NCBI GenBank assembly: GCA_022361295.1
Contig: JAKSBD010000043.1
Coordinates: 1 to 39,146, forward strand
Source of the DNA: Bacteroidales bacterium
Lineage (GTDB): Bacteria; Bacteroidota; Bacteroidia; Bacteroidales; Marinilabiliaceae
DNA: 39,146 nt
Reading direction: 5' to 3'
In this document: positions 1 through 9,600 of the stretch, piece after piece
Numbering within the stretch: the stretch's first letter is position 1
How the letters are laid out: each line of letters starts with the position of its first letter
The notes under the pieces: model-generated
Told to the model about the DNA's origin: nothing
The model's database searches: none
The model's input: the letters and a program-made list of their open reading frames with translations, nothing else
Program-made: the position numbers and the translations under genes

Positions 1-15
1 TAATAAAAACCTAAA

Positions 16-120
16 ATGGAAAAAAGAAGCAATTATTATTTAATAAAAGCGTCTCCAATGGAAAAAACAGCCAATTATCATTTGATAAAAGCCTTAATTC
101 CAGAACAATTAAGCAGTTAG
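16..120 (+). other. Short ORF with an internal repeat (MEKRSNYYLIKASPMEKTANYHLIKALIPEQLSS*), possibly the end of a tandem repeat extending left of the window
   Basis: Direct translation from ATG at 16; the MEKxxNYxLIKA unit occurs twice, about 42 nt apart; the preceding bases also read (L)IKT*. Confidence 0.3.
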
Positions 121-223
121 CAGTTGTTAATGGCTCCACAAACGAAAACTTTAGCCATTAACAGTTGCAAAAGGTCTGATAGTGAAAAACAGATCTGCAT
201 AAGTAAAAAATCGTCAATGCAGA

Positions 224-263
224 CATAAAAAAAACTGCCTCAACAGTTATGAAGAGGCAGTTT
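224..263 (-). terminator. Rho-independent terminator downstream of folE
   Basis: AAACTGCCTC / GAGGCAGTTT stem followed by a U-tract on the minus strand. Confidence 0.8.
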
Positions 264-284
264 ATATATTATTTGTTAGTCCTT

Positions 285-908
285 TTAGTGTAGTCTTGAA
301 CTAATAATTTTCATGAATTCTTCACGCGTTGCAAGGTTTTTCTGAAATGCGCCGGTAAAATCTGATGTCGTTGTTACAGAGTGTTGTTTTTGTACACCTC
401 GCATTTGCATACACATATGTTGCGCTTCTATTACTACAGCAACCCCGAGTGGATTAAGTGTATTTTGAATACACTCTTTAATCTGTGTTGTCAATCGTTC
501 CTGTACCTGCAAACGACGTGCAAAAGCTTCAACAACACGTGCCAGTTTACTTAATCCGGTAATATGATGACGAGGAATATACGCCACATGTGCTTTACCA
601 AAGAATGGTAACATGTGGTGCTCACACATTGAATACAGCTCTATGTCTTTAACAACTACCATCTGTTGGTAATCCTCACGAAACATGGCTGATTTTATGA
701 TTTCTTCAGGATCCATGTGGTAACCCTGCGTTAAAAACTGCATGGCTTTTGCCACACGAAGAGGAGTTTTCTCAAGTCCTTCACGTGTTGGATCCTCTCC
801 CAGGGCACCTAATATTTTATGATAATGTTCGGATAATTGCTCTGTTGTTTCATCATCATACGATTCCACTTTGGCATATCCTTTATTTCCGTTTAAAGTA
901 AATTCCAT
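285..908 (-). CDS. folE: GTP cyclohydrolase I
   Basis: Protein contains [19 protein letters not shown] and typical GTPCH1 motifs ([33 protein letters not shown]). ORF is open to 947; ATG at 908 (MEFTLNG) is the likelier start. Confidence 0.95.
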   Translation of the reverse strand: MEFTLNGNKGYAKVESYDDETTEQLSEHYHKILGALGEDPTREGLEKTPLRVAKAMQFLTQGYHMDPEEIIKSAMFREDYQQMVVVKDIELYSMCEHHMLPFFGKAHVAYIPRHHITGLSKLARVVEAFARRLQVQERLTTQIKECIQNTLNPLGVAVVIEAQHMCMQMRGVQKQHSVTTTSDFTGAFQKNLATREEFMKIISSRLH

Positions 909-1012
909 TGTTGTGCGTTTGATAGTCCAATCTTTTGCAAGCCACAAAAGTGCTTATTTTCTTTGAATTTATTACTGATATTTATCTGATTTTATGTCTT
1001 CGTTATAATGTT

Positions 1013-1735
1013 TTAAGGCTGTTCAACTGTTCGGGTATGTTGTTGCTCATATATCCTTAGTAATAAATCCAACTCGTTTCTGTTAAGAGGCTGAACAGTA
1101 ATTTCTTTTACCTTTTGCTCAGTAGGTGGAACAAATAATCGCATCAGAGCCATATTGTCTGATGTTATACCAATTGATTTTCCGGGTGGAATCTGCGTTT
1201 TATAAACGGTACTCCATGTTCGTTCCTGCAAAACCATGCGATGGTTCATTTCGGCATCCATCTTAATAGGTGTTTGCGTTAATGCCTGATAGGTTGATGC
1301 CCTTACATTATTAGTAGCATAGGCTTGTTCGGGAGTAATAATGAGTGGCATTGTTTTGGCCTTTAATGATAAATTTTCATAACGTGGCATCACTATTACC
1401 TCGCTGATCAATACAGTATCACGTGTAAGAAAAACACCTAGCATATAGTTTTTATGCTTCAACGAATCATTAACCTGAATATAAGTGTCTTTATAACCGA
1501 TATGCGAGAAGCGAATGACTTCACCTTGTTGGGCCCAAAACGAAAACTGTCCTTTTTCATCAGAAGAGAAATTAGTGGCATCCAGGTTAAATCTGGAGTA
1601 AGGTAAAACGTTAAGACTATCTTGCTCAAACACCACTCCGGTAACACGTATCGAATCCTGGTTATTAATTTGTGAAATGCTCAAGTGTGGCAAGCAACAA
1701 AGGAAAATAATTATTAGCAACTGGCTTCTGTTCAT
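1013..1735 (-). CDS. Carboxypeptidase-regulatory-like (CarbopepD_reg-type) domain secreted protein
   Basis: Signal-peptide-like N-terminus MNRSQLLIIIFLCCLPHLSIS, then VTGVVFEQDSLNVLPYSRF...GYKDTYIQV. The ORF extends to 1852 but that extension runs through a terminator hairpin. Confidence 0.65.
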   Translation of the reverse strand: MNRSQLLIIIFLCCLPHLSISQINNQDSIRVTGVVFEQDSLNVLPYSRFNLDATNFSSDEKGQFSFWAQQGEVIRFSHIGYKDTYIQVNDSLKHKNYMLGVFLTRDTVLISEVIVMPRYENLSLKAKTMPLIITPEQAYATNNVRASTYQALTQTPIKMDAEMNHRMVLQERTWSTVYKTQIPPGKSIGITSDNMALMRLFVPPTEQKVKEITVQPLNRNELDLLLRIYEQQHTRTVEQP

Positions 1736-1817
1736 AGCATTGATATTAGGATGGACAATTCGATAATTATACAACAAACCAACATAGCTTTTAGTTGAAC
1801 TTACCGCGGCAGCAAAA

Positions 1818-1849
1818 CAAAAAAAGCCCGACGCATAAGGGTCGGGCTT
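1818..1849 (-). terminator. Rho-independent terminator downstream of the nitroreductase
   Basis: AAGCCCGAC / GTCGGGCTT stem with a U-tract on the minus strand. Confidence 0.8.
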
Positions 1850-1867
1850 CAAAATATACTAAAGGGT

Positions 1868-2431
1868 TTAAACAATAATATCTTTTAAGTCTCTTTTAGG
1901 AACATGGTGCACTTGCTGTACATCACGCCAATACTTAATATTATCTTCTTTCATTTCTTCTACCTTCACCTCTTCCTTGGGTTTTCCAAGCGCAATGATA
2001 TGTACAATTTTCAGATTGTCCGATAATCGTAATTCACGCTGAAGCTTAAGGCGGTTTAACGAACCAATGATGCATCCGCCCAAACCTTTTTCAACAGCAC
2101 CTAGCAAAATACTTTGTGTAGCAATACCATCATCACAGAAATAATTGGCCGATATCTCAGTATCATTCAATACAATTATATATGCAGATGGTTGCTCCCC
2201 TTTTTCTGGTCCAGGCCAATCTTTCAGGTAACCGGCCCATGACAGGTGTGGGAAAATCTTATCATTAATTTCAGGTGAATTAGATAAGAAATATTTTAGG
2301 GGCTGGGCATTACGTGCAGACGGCGACAAACGTGCTAAATCAACCAATTCTTTTAAGGTCTCAAGTTCCACCATTTCATCCTGATGGAAACGTCTGTAGC
2401 TGCGATTTTTAAGAATTAAATCTTTAAGCAT
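1868..2431 (-). CDS. Nitroreductase family protein
   Basis: NRSYRRFHQDEMVELETLKELVDLARLSPSARNAQPLKYF and GLGGCIIGSLNR typical of the FMN nitroreductase family. Confidence 0.9.
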   Translation of the reverse strand: MLKDLILKNRSYRRFHQDEMVELETLKELVDLARLSPSARNAQPLKYFLSNSPEINDKIFPHLSWAGYLKDWPGPEKGEQPSAYIIVLNDTEISANYFCDDGIATQSILLGAVEKGLGGCIIGSLNRLKLQRELRLSDNLKIVHIIALGKPKEEVKVEEMKEDNIKYWRDVQQVHHVPKRDLKDIIV

Positions 2432-2462
2432 AAAAACGATTTTTAGTTATTGTTTAAAGGGT

Positions 2463-2510
2463 AAAAAAAAGCGTGACTTAATATACAAAAAATGTCATCA
2501 AGTCACGCTT
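2463..2510 (-). terminator. Rho-independent terminator downstream of the first SOD gene
   Basis: AAGCGTGACTT / AAGTCACGCTT stem with a U-tract on the minus strand. Confidence 0.8.
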
Positions 2511-2533
2511 AAAATCGTTATAATTTCAATGTT

Positions 2534-3109
2534 TTAGTATCGAGCCGAGATTACGTCCCAATCCAGAATACTAAAGAATTCTTCAATGTACTTAGGGCGA
2601 AGATTTTGCTTATCTAAATAGTATGCATGCTCCCAAACATCGCAAGTTAAAATTGGAGTTAATCCATTACGAAGCGGATTACCTGCATTACTTTCTTTTA
2701 CTATTTCCAATGAGCCATCTTCTTTTTTCACTAACCAGGCCCAACCAGAACCAAACAAGGTGGCTGCAGCAGCTGAAAATTCTTCCTTAAATTTATCAAA
2801 TGAACCAAATGAAGCTTTAATTGCATCTGCTAATGCACCTGTAGGCTCGCCTCCTCCGTTTGGTTTAAATGACATAAAGTAGAAAGTATGGTTCCATACC
2901 TGTGCACCATTATTAAAAATGCCACCCTCCGACTTTTTAACGATCGTTTCTAAATCGGCATTCTCAAATTCAGTTCCTTTTACAAGGTTATTTAAGTTAT
3001 TTACATAAGCCTGATGGTGCTTTCCATAATGAAACTCCATGGTTGTTTTAGAAATAACAGGCTCAAGCGCATCCAGCGCATACGGTAATTTTGGTAATTC
3101 AAAGTTCAT
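2534..3109 (-). CDS. sodB: Superoxide dismutase, Fe-type signature
   Basis: [44 protein letters not shown] (Gln in the Fe-type position); [19 protein letters not shown]. Confidence 0.93.
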   Translation of the reverse strand: MNFELPKLPYALDALEPVISKTTMEFHYGKHHQAYVNNLNNLVKGTEFENADLETIVKKSEGGIFNNGAQVWNHTFYFMSFKPNGGGEPTGALADAIKASFGSFDKFKEEFSAAAATLFGSGWAWLVKKEDGSLEIVKESNAGNPLRNGLTPILTCDVWEHAYYLDKQNLRPKYIEEFFSILDWDVISARY

Positions 3110-3221
3110 ATTTGTTCGTTTTAGATATTTGTCTTGGGATTAAACAAACATAGTAATTTTATGTTTTCAACATTTCAATAATATTTTGAGAAAGTTAAAA
3201 AACACCAGATTTATCGCAAAT

Positions 3222-3254
3222 AAAAAGGGAACTCACGTTTGAGCTCCCTTTTTT
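3222..3254 (-). terminator. Rho-independent terminator downstream of the second SOD gene
   Basis: AAAAAGGGA(A)CTC / GAGCTCCCTTTTTT hairpin. Confidence 0.75.
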
Positions 3255-3273
3255 CCCAGACAAAATGAACAAA

Positions 3274-3876
3274 CTAAACTTTAAAACGTCTCGTTACTTC
3301 GTCCCAATTGATAACGTTCCAAAACGCACCAATATAATCGGGACGTCTATTTTGATAGTGTAAGTAATAAGCATGCTCCCAAACATCCAATCCTAAAATT
3401 GGAGTTCCTTTAACATCAGCAAGATCCATTAATGGATTATCCTGGTTAGCAGTTGAAGTTACTGCCAGTGAACCGTCAGCTTGTTTTACAAGCCACGCCC
3501 AGCCAGAACCAAAGCGTGTAGCTGCCGCCTTATTAAAAGCTTCTTTAAAGGCATCAAATGATCCAAAAGCCTTATCTATGGCTGCCGCCAATTCACCATC
3601 AGGCTGTCCGCCTCCGTTTGGCGACATAACAGTCCAGAATAAATTGTGATTATAAAAACCACCTCCGTTATTTCGAACAGCAACAGAATGCTGTGATACA
3701 TTAGCTAAAATATCTTCGATACTCTTACCCGCTAAATCTGTACCATCAACAGCTGCATTTAAGTTGTTTGTATAACCGGCGTGATGTTTTGAGTGATGTA
3801 TTTCCATTGTACGTGCATCAATATGTGGTTCTAATGCATCGTAAGCATATTCTAATTTTGGTAATTCAAAAGCCAT
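3274..3876 (-). CDS. Superoxide dismutase, Mn-type signature
   Basis: [13 protein letters not shown] and [10 protein letters not shown] (Gln in the Mn-type position); [19 protein letters not shown]. Confidence 0.93.
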   Translation of the reverse strand: MAFELPKLEYAYDALEPHIDARTMEIHHSKHHAGYTNNLNAAVDGTDLAGKSIEDILANVSQHSVAVRNNGGGFYNHNLFWTVMSPNGGGQPDGELAAAIDKAFGSFDAFKEAFNKAAATRFGSGWAWLVKQADGSLAVTSTANQDNPLMDLADVKGTPILGLDVWEHAYYLHYQNRRPDYIGAFWNVINWDEVTRRFKV

Positions 3877-4081
3877 ATTCGTTTTCTATTATTAGATTAA
3901 AATCAGATTTACGATTCAAAACTAAAAACTATTTGGAATTAGTCCAAATAAAATAAAGATATTTTTGTCTTTATTTTCCATTTTCTTTATTACATCATCA
4001 AAAACACTTAATTATTAGGCCTTTATTTAAAGCTACATTTTAAGCAAATAAACTTATCTTCGTCGGAATATTTCGCACACA

Positions 4082-5377
4082 ATGAATAAAGACATCCTTA
4101 AACTTGCCATACCCAATATTCTTACCAACCTAACAGTGCCACTTCTTGGCATGGTTGACATGCACCTTATGGGCTATCAGGATTCATCCATTTTTATGGG
4201 TGCGGTTGCATTAGGTGGCGTCATATTTAATTTTGTATACTGGGGATTTGCCTTTTTACGCATGAGCATTAGCGGCATGGCTGCTCAGGCTTATGGTCGC
4301 AACAACACCAATGAAATGGCCATGATGCTGTTCAGAGGTTTGTTTTTAGCACTTAGCGCCGGGATACTGTTATTGCTATTGCAAAAAGGAGTTGTCGGCT
4401 TAAGTTTACAAATACTTGAAGGAAGTCATGAAGTTAAACAGCTGGCAGCTGACTATTTTTACATTCGCATCTGGGCTGCTCCATTAGCTATTTCACTGAT
4501 GGTTATTAATGGATGGTTTCTGGGCATGCAAAATGCCATATATCCCATGATTATTTCAATCACCATTAACATTGTTAATATATTATCTTCTTTCTTCTTC
4601 GTTAAGGTGATGAACATGAAAGTGGAAGGTGTAGCTCTTGGTTCGGTTGTTGCTAACGGCGTAGGATTTAGCTTGTCAATTGTCTTGTTTCTTAAAAGAT
4701 ACAGTCACATATTAAAAGAGTTTAATTTTAAGGTGATTCTAAATAAAAGTGGCCTCTTACGATTCTTAGATGTAAGTGGTGACATCTTTCTGCGCACACT
4801 TTGTATTATTATTGTATTCACCTTTTTCACTTCAAAATCAGCGGGTACAGGCGACTTAATATTGGCGGCTAACAGTGCACTACTGCAGTTTCTTTTCTTA
4901 TTCTCATACTTTCTTGATGGCTTCGCATACGCCGCCGAAGCTTTGGTTGGAAAGTTTACAGGTGGTAAAAACATTAAAGAAGTTAAGCGTACTGTTCGCT
5001 ATTTATTTGGCTGGGGAACAGCATTTGCACTTATATTTGTTGCCATATATGGTGGTCTGGGAAATCACATTCTCCTCTTATTCACTAACCAGTCAGACGT
5101 TATTGAAGTGGCAGGGACTTATTTACCATGGCTTATTTTGTTGCCATTAACAGGCTTTTCATCGTTTATATGGGATGGTATATATATTGGGGCAACAGCT
5201 TCACGACTGATGCGAAACACCATGTTACTGGCAACAGTTGTATTCTTCACCCTGTTTTACGCGCTTAAATCGAACATTGGAAACCATGCCTTGTGGTTGG
5301 CCATGAACTGTTTTATGCTTGGGCGAGGCTTATTCCAAACTTTCTTTTACAGTAAGTTAAACATCTTCAAAGAATAA
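4082..5377 (+). CDS. MATE family efflux transporter (DinF-like)
   Basis: Polytopic protein; LAIPNILTNLTVPLLGMVDMHLMGY N-terminus typical of MATE/DinF. Confidence 0.9.
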   Translation: MNKDILKLAIPNILTNLTVPLLGMVDMHLMGYQDSSIFMGAVALGGVIFNFVYWGFAFLRMSISGMAAQAYGRNNTNEMAMMLFRGLFLALSAGILLLLLQKGVVGLSLQILEGSHEVKQLAADYFYIRIWAAPLAISLMVINGWFLGMQNAIYPMIISITINIVNILSSFFFVKVMNMKVEGVALGSVVANGVGFSLSIVLFLKRYSHILKEFNFKVILNKSGLLRFLDVSGDIFLRTLCIIIVFTFFTSKSAGTGDLILAANSALLQFLFLFSYFLDGFAYAAEALVGKFTGGKNIKEVKRTVRYLFGWGTAFALIFVAIYGGLGNHILLLFTNQSDVIEVAGTYLPWLILLPLTGFSSFIWDGIYIGATASRLMRNTMLLATVVFFTLFYALKSNIGNHALWLAMNCFMLGRGLFQTFFYSKLNIFKE

Positions 5378-5410
5378 AAAATGGCACTCCCGGTAAGCGG
5401 AATGCCATTC
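5376..5410. terminator. Hairpin terminator between convergent MATE and proline dehydrogenase genes
   Basis: AATGGCA...TGCCATT stem between convergent CDSs, A/T tracts at flanks. Confidence 0.6.
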
Positions 5411-5434
5411 AACTATTCAATAACAATTCTTATT

Positions 5435-6346
5435 TTAGCCTTTAATAAACAATGACTTAATAATATGATTCGCCATTTTAGGATTTTCTTTTAATCTACG
5501 GGTACTGTAACCAAACCAATCTTTACCGTATGGTACATAAACGCGCATCTTATAGCCTTTATCCAAAATTTCTTTGCGCAACTCGGGTGTTACGCCATAC
5601 AACATCTGGAATTCAAATTGCTCGTTAGGAATATTATTTTCTTCAATAATTTTAATGGCTCCTTCAACCAGCTTGCGATCATGCGTTGCAATGCCCACGT
5701 AAACTTTATTTTTCAATAAGTACTCCAAATCTTTCAGGTAATGCTCATTCACCTCATGATAGTCCTTGAAAGCAATCTCTTTAGGCTCTACATATATACC
5801 TTTACACAAGCGATAATTAATCGGGGTTTCATCAGTATGAATATCCATTAAGTTTTCCAGATCAGGCATGGTGCGTTTTAAATATGCCTGAAATACCAGT
5901 CCCACGTTTTTAGGATACTCTTCCTTAAGCTTACGGAACAACTCAATTTCAAGGTCCACACATTTTGAGTCTTCCATATCAACACGCACAAAATTACCAT
6001 ACGAGGCTGCTTTCTCAACAATCTCCCGAATATACTGATAACAAACATCTTTATCGATCAACAAACCAAAGCTTGTAGGTTTTAAAGAATAATTACCATT
6101 AATTTTATCCTGCTCAAATCGCTCAATAATTTGCAGATACTCATCCTTGTTCTGTTTAGCCTGATCAAGGTTCGTAATAAATTCACCCAACAGGTCAACA
6201 GTTATCATCATACCCTTATCGTTCAGCTGCTTTGAAGCCAAAATTGCCTCATCAACTGTTTCACCAGCAATATACTTTTTGGAAAAAATCCACACGAATT
6301 TTTTCGGGAAATAAGGTAAAGTTCTTGCAATTAATTTATTCATCAT
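5435..6346 (-). CDS. Proline dehydrogenase
   Basis: FQAYLKRTMPDLENLM, YRLCKGIYVEPKEIAFKDYHEVNEHYL, IATHDRKLVEGA, FEFQMLYGVTPELR, RVYVPYGKDWFGYSTRRLKENP motifs of the PRODH TIM barrel. Confidence 0.92.
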   Translation of the reverse strand: MMNKLIARTLPYFPKKFVWIFSKKYIAGETVDEAILASKQLNDKGMMITVDLLGEFITNLDQAKQNKDEYLQIIERFEQDKINGNYSLKPTSFGLLIDKDVCYQYIREIVEKAASYGNFVRVDMEDSKCVDLEIELFRKLKEEYPKNVGLVFQAYLKRTMPDLENLMDIHTDETPINYRLCKGIYVEPKEIAFKDYHEVNEHYLKDLEYLLKNKVYVGIATHDRKLVEGAIKIIEENNIPNEQFEFQMLYGVTPELRKEILDKGYKMRVYVPYGKDWFGYSTRRLKENPKMANHIIKSLFIKG

Positions 6347-6651
6347 CGTAGATTTCCTTTTAGTTAGTTTCTGAAAAAGTTGCTATTTATCGGAACCAAA
6401 AAGCAAATAGCTCCGTAATACCGACTGTAGTCAATAGCAATATTTGGATTTCCCAGGGAGTAATTCTTGAATTCAGATAGGTAAATTTTGGAACACTTTT
6501 GAATATAAAAAATGACTAAACTCACCTTTTAATCTAAACCTACCAAAATATGATATAAATCAGTATATTAAATAGTGGTAACAATCGTATAAAAACGATA
6601 AAATAAAATACTCCTGTTAATTAAGAAGATAACAGGCCAATCGTATTAAAA

Positions 6652-9600
6652 ATGCTTATGGACGGTAAAATAAAAGCAATTTTAATAGTATTAGGCATAC
6701 TATATCCTTTTTTGAACGGACAGTCTCAGGAATGCAATGTCAATGTATTGACCCGGGGCGGACCTTTCACACCCTATAACCTATGTGCGCCTGTTACTGT
6801 TGAGTGGGAACCCTTTTACACTTTGGCTGAAGACATCAGTGGCCGACAAGTTGAATTTCTATTTGACTGGGACGATGGTAACGTTGAATTTATTACGGCA
6901 TCCCTGGTTGATGCGGCTGCAAAAAAATGGGCTGTTCCTGTAATTACACATGACTATGATAGCGACCAGTGTCATTACAATCCTGAATTATATATTGTGG
7001 TCGATGGTGTAATTTGTGAAAACTCATTACGCTCTGAAACTGTAATTGTCTGGGATACCGATGACCGAAATGGTGGTGAACTTTCAATAGATCCCCGCGT
7101 ATTTCCCATTTGTGTTGGTAATAGCGGAGGCGTAACCTTTATGGACAATAGCCAATGGAACTGTGTCCCTCCGGTTGAAGATGATTCACCCAACAATTAC
7201 AAGCGTTGGATTCAGTGGATTTACGGAACCAACGAAGGTGCTGCTAACTTTATCGACAATGCCGAAGTTAGCGGAGTGGTCAGATCCTATCCATACTCAG
7301 GCTCTATCGATGTAACATCAGAACCTATTCTGGCTCCTACATCACCTTGGAATGAAGCACTACCAATATTTGTTCCGGCCGGAAGAGCTGTAGGCGATGA
7401 ATTTGAAGTCACGCTTAATAACTGGAACTACTGTAATCCCTACGATCAGGGCTATCCACCTATTACAACCACTGCTATTATTTTGATCGTGCCTGATCCT
7501 GATGGCAGCATTACACCGGTTGGGCCGTTTTGTGAAAATGACAATCCGATTATTCTTACACCTGCTACACCTGGCGGGCAATGGACCGGTCCGGGCATAA
7601 CCGATGAATGGGCGGGAGAATTTGATCCTTCAGTTGCCGGCCCCGGAACACACACTATACAGTACTATGTTGAAGACGGAAATAGCTGTAGTGCTACCGG
7701 TACAACGACCATTACAGTTTTAGACTCTCCATTGGCTAACGTCTCAACGGGTCATGAAGCACACCTGTGTCCTGGCACTCAACTTCAGATTAATGGAAAT
7801 CCTGCCCAAGGTCTATTACCATATACTCATTTATGGACAGGAGATACAGGCCCCTTAAACGATGTTAACATTGAAAATCCGCTGTTTGAAACAGTAGTGG
7901 AAGGCACTTATGTATTAACCTATCGTGTGACTGACAACAATGGCTGTTTGGATGAACAAACAATTACCATTGGAGTGGATTCTGTCAGCATACAATTCCT
8001 CAATCAAAATATCATTTTATGCTCAGGCGTCAATCAAACATTAGAACCTAATCCTGTTGGCGGCTCGGGAACTTTTGTATTTCATGAGTGGAGTGGTGAT
8101 CGTATTGATCTTCTCTCTGCCACAGACATTGAAAATCCGATCTTTAATTCAACCACACCAGGTTTGTATAAATACCAGTATACAGTTCGCGACTCATACG
8201 GTTGTGAAGATATTGACAGTGTTTATGTTACTGTGTACGAGCAACCCGCCAGTCAGGCCGGGCCGAATGATAACGCCTGTGGATTAGCATATGAATTGCA
8301 GGCCATTCCTTATGTTGGAGTAGGACAATGGAGCATTATATCTGGTCCCGGAGCAGTTAGCTTTTCTGATATAAATGACCCCAATGCCCTGGTCAGCGTT
8401 GATCAATATGGAGATTACGTTTTTGCCTGGGCCGAAGACAACAATGGCTGTACCGATGTTGACGAAGTGACAATAACTTTTATAGAGCTTCCAACGCCAA
8501 CTATTATGAACGATGCGGACACATGCGGACTCAACTACCCCTTATTGGCCAATGCTGATATCGGAGTTGGTATATGGAAACAAATATCAGGTAGCGGAAC
8601 TGCTTCATTTACTGACGCCAGCTTAGCTTCAACTGCCACTACCGTCTCTGCACCAGACATATATGAATTTGCCTGGGTAGAAGACAATAATGGCTGTTTG
8701 GCAGGCGATACTGTTAGTGTAGAGTTTTACCCGGTGCCGGTTGCCAGTGTTGAACCTTTTGATGATGAATCATGCAGTCCGACTGAGGTTGCTTTTAGTA
8801 ATACCTCAACAGATGCTGATACATACTTCTGGGATTTTGGTGATGGCTATATATCAAATCAAAGTGATCCGGATCACACGTTTGTCAACAGCACTTTTTC
8901 ACCTGTTGATTATACCATTGAGTTGAGAGCTTTAAATAGCTATGGCTGTGCTGACACGAGTCAATACAATATCAGGGTTCTTCCGACTCCTATAGCCGAA
9001 TTTGAAAACGATGAAGAACCGGCCTGCAGTCCTTTGGAACTGGAATTTACAAACTTATCAGAAGGAGCTGGCACCTATGAGTGGATATTTGGTGATGGTG
9101 AAACAAGCACAGCAGAAAATCCCACTCACACCTATATTAACTCCGAACTTTACGTACAGTCGTACAATGTTGAACTAATTGCTGGCAATGCCTACGGATG
9201 TCGTGATACATTAGACAAATACGTTACTGTTTATCCTCTGGTTGAATACGGATTTGATGTCTCTCCTGTAGAGGGCTGTCATCCTTTAAAAGTTGATATG
9301 CTGGCAGAGCCTGGAGCCTATTCTTACAAATGGGAGTTTGGCGATGGTCAATCGCTGGATGGTGCTAACATTGCCACCCATATTTTTGAAAATAACGAAA
9401 GTACTCCTAAAGAGTATACGATTAAGTTGCATACAAGCTCAGTATTTGGCTGTCGCGACTCATCGGAAGCGAGCGTAAGAGTACTGCCATCACCGAAAAG
9501 CCAGTTTGAATTATCTGACAATGAAGGGTGTTCTCCATTTGAGGTCGAATTCACCAATCAATCGACGGGCGCCAGTTCAAGCACATGGGTATTTGGCGAC

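Noticed and set aside
6613-6636. CCTGTTA...TAACAGG hairpin in the adhesin 5' region
   Set aside because: Only 7 bp and no supporting regulatory context; too weak to report as a regulatory site.
7900-8720. Repeated GACAACAATGGCTGT-like DNA segments
   Set aside because: Explained by repeated protein domains (xDNNGC) in the adhesin, not an independent DNA repeat or CRISPR.
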